A DNA stretch of 6,152 nt. It comes from DATDVD01 sp035290065. Lineage in GTDB: Bacteria; Pseudomonadota; Gammaproteobacteria; Coxiellales; Coxiellaceae. Made by a program: the position numbers and the translations under genes. The stretch spans positions 1-6,152 of the forward strand of contig DATDVD010000024.1 in the NCBI GenBank assembly GCA_035290065.1, read 5' to 3'. Shown here piece by piece: positions 4,755-6,152 of the stretch. Under the pieces are notes generated by a model, which had not been told where the DNA came from, did not search any database, and worked only from the letters and a program-made list of their open reading frames with translations. Within the stretch, counting starts at the first letter, position 1, and every line of letters starts with the position of its first letter.

Positions 4755-4795
4755 AATGTCGGTTTAGATGAAACTAACAAAAAGAGGGATATTTC

Positions 4796-5227
4796 ATGCC
4801 AGCACGCAAAAAAACCACTCGCAAACCTGCTCGTAAAGCAGCTGCAAAAAAGGCTCCTAAAGCCTCCAAAAAAATGGCGCGCAAAGCAGCCGTTGCTAAA
4901 AAACCGGTTGTAAAAACTCCGGTTAGAAAACCTTTTAGCAAATCGGAAGTTTTCACCAACATTGCTGAAGAAACAGGCGTAGCCAGACGTGATGTCGGCG
5001 CTGTATTTTCCGCATTAGGCAATGTTATCGAACGCCATATTAAAAAAGGCGGCCCCGGTCAAATGAACATTCCAGGCTTGATGAAATTACGCGTAGTTCG
5101 CAAACCTGCTACAAAAGCCCGCAAAGGTATCAATCCTTTCACCGGCGAACCTTGCACATTCAAAGCAAAACCTGCTCGCAATGTGGTACGCGTTAGACCG
5201 TTAAAAGGTTTAAAAGACATGGTCTAG
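4796..5227 (+). CDS. HU/IHF-family DNA-binding protein with a lysine/alanine-rich histone-like tail
   Basis: A 143-residue, very basic nucleoid protein. Residues 1-46 are a low-complexity tail of Lys, Arg, Ala, Pro and Thr (KKTTRKPARKAAAKKAPK and similar), like histone H1 C-terminal tails. Residues 47-143 align with HU: helices FSKSEVFTNIAEETGVARRDVGAVFSAL (47-74) and NVIERHIKKGG (76-86), the beta region MNIPGLMKLRVVRKP (90-104), and the DNA-inserting arm GINPFTGEP (111-119), whose Asn-Pro-x-Thr-Gly core matches the HU/IHF arm with its intercalating proline. The domain therefore should bend or wrap DNA, with the tail adding charge-based binding. Tailed HU proteins occur in several bacteria with condensed or biphasic lifestyles. 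GAGGG (4784-4788) is 7 nt before the ATG. The gene is monocistronic, with its own upstream region and terminator. Confidence 0.92.
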   Translation: MPARKKTTRKPARKAAAKKAPKASKKMARKAAVAKKPVVKTPVRKPFSKSEVFTNIAEETGVARRDVGAVFSALGNVIERHIKKGGPGQMNIPGLMKLRVVRKPATKARKGINPFTGEPCTFKAKPARNVVRVRPLKGLKDMV

Positions 5228-5251
5228 GCCTTTCGTCTTATTGACAGACAC

Positions 5252-5282
5252 AAAAAAACCGGCGTAACAGCCGGTTTTTTTT
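5252..5282. terminator. Strong bidirectional intrinsic terminator
   Basis: Seven A residues plus CCGGC (5252-5263), loop GTAACA (5264-5269), then GCCGG plus eight T residues (5270-5282) form a 12-bp stem with a T-tract on each strand. It lies 24 bp after the HU-like stop and 12 bp beyond the end of the convergent 209-residue gene, so it should stop transcripts from both directions. Confidence 0.93.
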
Positions 5283-5294
5283 GCGCTGAAAAAA

Positions 5295-5924
5295 TCAACG
5301 CTGACTACGCAATTGCATGCGTAACAAATCAAATTCCTCAGGTTTACGACGTAAATGGCGACGACGTTTTTGATCTTCTTCGGTCGGAATATATCCTCCC
5401 AATGGAAATTCCCGATCTTCCGCTAGCATCCATGCGCCCCACTTCATCCACCGATGCCCTTCCACTACCGACGCGCCAGGCCACTCACGCTCCATCGCAA
5501 TCCACATCATTTCCGCACCGGTATCGACGGCTTGTTTAACAATCGTGCCATGCCCGCCGTTAATAAGCGCACCCCCTCCTTCGCCCCCTTCGTCTTCCTT
5601 TCGGCCTTTTTTGACGGCTATGCGGTAATCGCCACCTGCATAAATAAATACACCAGGGGAAGCGCACAACGCGTCTCCATAATCATAAATAATCCAACCC
5701 GATTTGGCTTGGATAAAGGTGGGTTGCTCGGCAATGGTTCGATCTTCCCGACCACTGATCAGCTGCATAAAGGGATAACGGTCTTTGAGATACTCAAGAT
5801 CCGCTTTTGACACAGGCCGAAACACAATGTCTTCAAAACTTTCTACGCCAATTTGCTCAATTTGCCCACACAGCTCTTCAAACAAAGGATATTCAGAAGG
5901 AAGGGAATTATCGTGTTCACTCAT
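5295..5924 (-). CDS. Conserved-looking hypothetical protein, 209 residues
   Basis: I do not recognise this protein. It has no signal peptide or long hydrophobic segment, so it is probably cytoplasmic. The N-terminus is acidic (1-35); the middle is rich in aromatic and beta-type sequence (QPTFIQAKSGWIIYDYGDAL, 67-86; GVFIYAGGDYRIAVKKG, 91-107). A glycine-rich loop (DEGGEGGGALINGGHG, 111-126) follows, then a tryptophan-rich part (Trp at 141, 148, 159, 162, 165). The C-terminus is strongly basic (KRRRHLRRK, 186-194). Good codon structure, lack of overlap and the terminator fitted to its 3' end support a real gene. The ATG at 5924 has no clear Shine-Dalgarno sequence. It begins 23 nt after the FeoC-like stop on the same strand, so it is probably the last gene of that operon, a weak hint of a link to iron uptake. 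Confidence 0.75.
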   Translation of the reverse strand: MSEHDNSLPSEYPLFEELCGQIEQIGVESFEDIVFRPVSKADLEYLKDRYPFMQLISGREDRTIAEQPTFIQAKSGWIIYDYGDALCASPGVFIYAGGDYRIAVKKGRKEDEGGEGGGALINGGHGTIVKQAVDTGAEMMWIAMEREWPGASVVEGHRWMKWGAWMLAEDREFPLGGYIPTEEDQKRRRHLRRKPEEFDLLRMQLRSQR

Positions 5925-5947
5925 ACTGTCTATTTTAACCTAAATAC

Positions 5948-6152
5948 CTAGGAAATCCATCCATACACTTCGGCATTGGCCGGTTGGCATTGCTGGCAGG
6001 AGGAACCACACCCGGCTGGATTGGCTAAACGAACCACTTTTCCTTTGCGTATCCAATGCGCAAGCATCGGGCGTACAGCGTCTACATCTTGCTGAATGTG
6101 ACGGGCAATTTCTTCCAAATTAGCCGTTTTTTTCTGTTCCAAAAATGTTTTA
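5948..6152 (-). CDS. feoC: FeoC-like winged-helix protein, 5' end outside the window
   Basis: FeoC is a small cytoplasmic protein that binds the FeoB ferrous iron transporter and affects its stability; it has a winged-helix fold and often a cysteine cluster. The visible 68 residues include FLEQKKTANLEEIARHIQQD (helix-turn-helix start) and DAVRPMLAHWIRKGKVVRL, the winged-helix core, then the cysteine cluster C-x3-C-x2-C in AGCGSSCQQC, and end YGWIS. The frame stays open to the window edge, reading KTF before the TTG at 6142, so the true start is probably beyond 6152 and the TTG should not be taken as the start. Enterobacterial FeoC usually has a fourth cysteine; none is seen here after the third. 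feoA and feoB are expected upstream, outside the window. Confidence 0.8.
   Translation of the reverse strand, partial: KTFLEQKKTANLEEIARHIQQDVDAVRPMLAHWIRKGKVVRLANPAGCGSSCQQCQPANAEVYGWIS

Larger units (their letters stand above)
4164..4795. other. 632-bp intergenic region between divergent rplM and the HU-like gene
   Basis: This stretch holds no credible gene. From left to right it has the rplM leader and promoter (4164-4236), a C-rich segment (about 4266-4306) resembling the REPIN spacer, REPIN copy 1 (4307-4386), an AT-rich link with a 17-nt palindrome (4404-4420), REPIN copy 2 (4474-4553), and a strongly AT-rich region (4554-4780) with candidate promoters and two inverted repeats before the HU-like gene. 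Open frames crossing it run through the REPINs and have repeat-derived composition. Confidence 0.8.

Noticed and set aside
4389..4913. A 174-codon + strand open frame across the intergenic region
   Set aside because: It reads through REPIN copy 2 and the AT-rich region and overlaps the HU-like gene in another frame. Its internal similarity (FLCNER and FLCNEI) comes from the duplicated DNA, and it has no ribosome binding site.
5454..5810. A 118-codon + strand open frame opposite the 209-residue gene
   Set aside because: It is a shadow of the - strand gene, which has better context (terminator, operon spacing); the translated product has no recognisable features.
6140..6142. TTG at 6142 as the start of the FeoC-like gene
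   Set aside because: The frame remains open upstream to the window edge with family-like residues (KTF before LEQKK), so the true start is probably outside the window.

Overview
The window looks like chromosomal DNA from a gammaproteobacterium. Two conserved neighbourhoods meet here: yraN - gmhA/diaA - dolP on the + strand, and rplM - rpsI - sspA - sspB on the - strand. Both are arranged much as in Enterobacteriaceae and Pseudomonas. Moderate GC, a lysine-tailed HU-like protein and a FeoC gene are compatible with a Legionellales-like lineage, but that placement is a guess.

Region 1 (1-2209, + strand). The last codons of yraN are followed at once by a 191-bp array of degenerate REP hairpins (53-243). 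Then comes a tight operon: a phosphoheptose-isomerase-family SIS protein that keeps the GmhA metal-site residues (327-950), the outer-membrane BON lipoprotein DolP (953-1522) and a small M50 site-2-type membrane protease (1535-2209).

Region 2 (2202-4163, - strand). rplM, rpsI, sspA and sspB read as one transcript from a good promoter at 4208-4236. Spacing is tight: a 1-nt overlap, a 16-nt gap and a 3-nt gap. It makes ribosomal proteins uL13 and uS9, then the RNA-polymerase-associated SspA and the ClpXP adaptor SspB. sspB and the protease gene converge and overlap by 8 bp. rpsI carries an in-frame 16-residue Gly/Glu-rich insert, the strangest coding feature here.

Region 3 (4164-4795). This 632-bp intergenic region holds the divergent promoters, two near-identical 80-bp REP doublets (REPINs) and an AT-rich stretch with palindromes upstream of the HU-like gene.

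Region 4 (4796-6152). A single HU-like gene with a histone-H1-like basic tail ends at a strong bidirectional terminator. Facing it on the - strand are an unrecognised 209-residue protein and, just upstream of it, the 3' part of a FeoC-like gene that runs off the window.

The most notable non-coding theme is a REP/REPIN family with GTAG borders, in three elements. One has expanded into 41-bp tandem units and supplies the yraN stop codon. No RAYT transposase is in the window.
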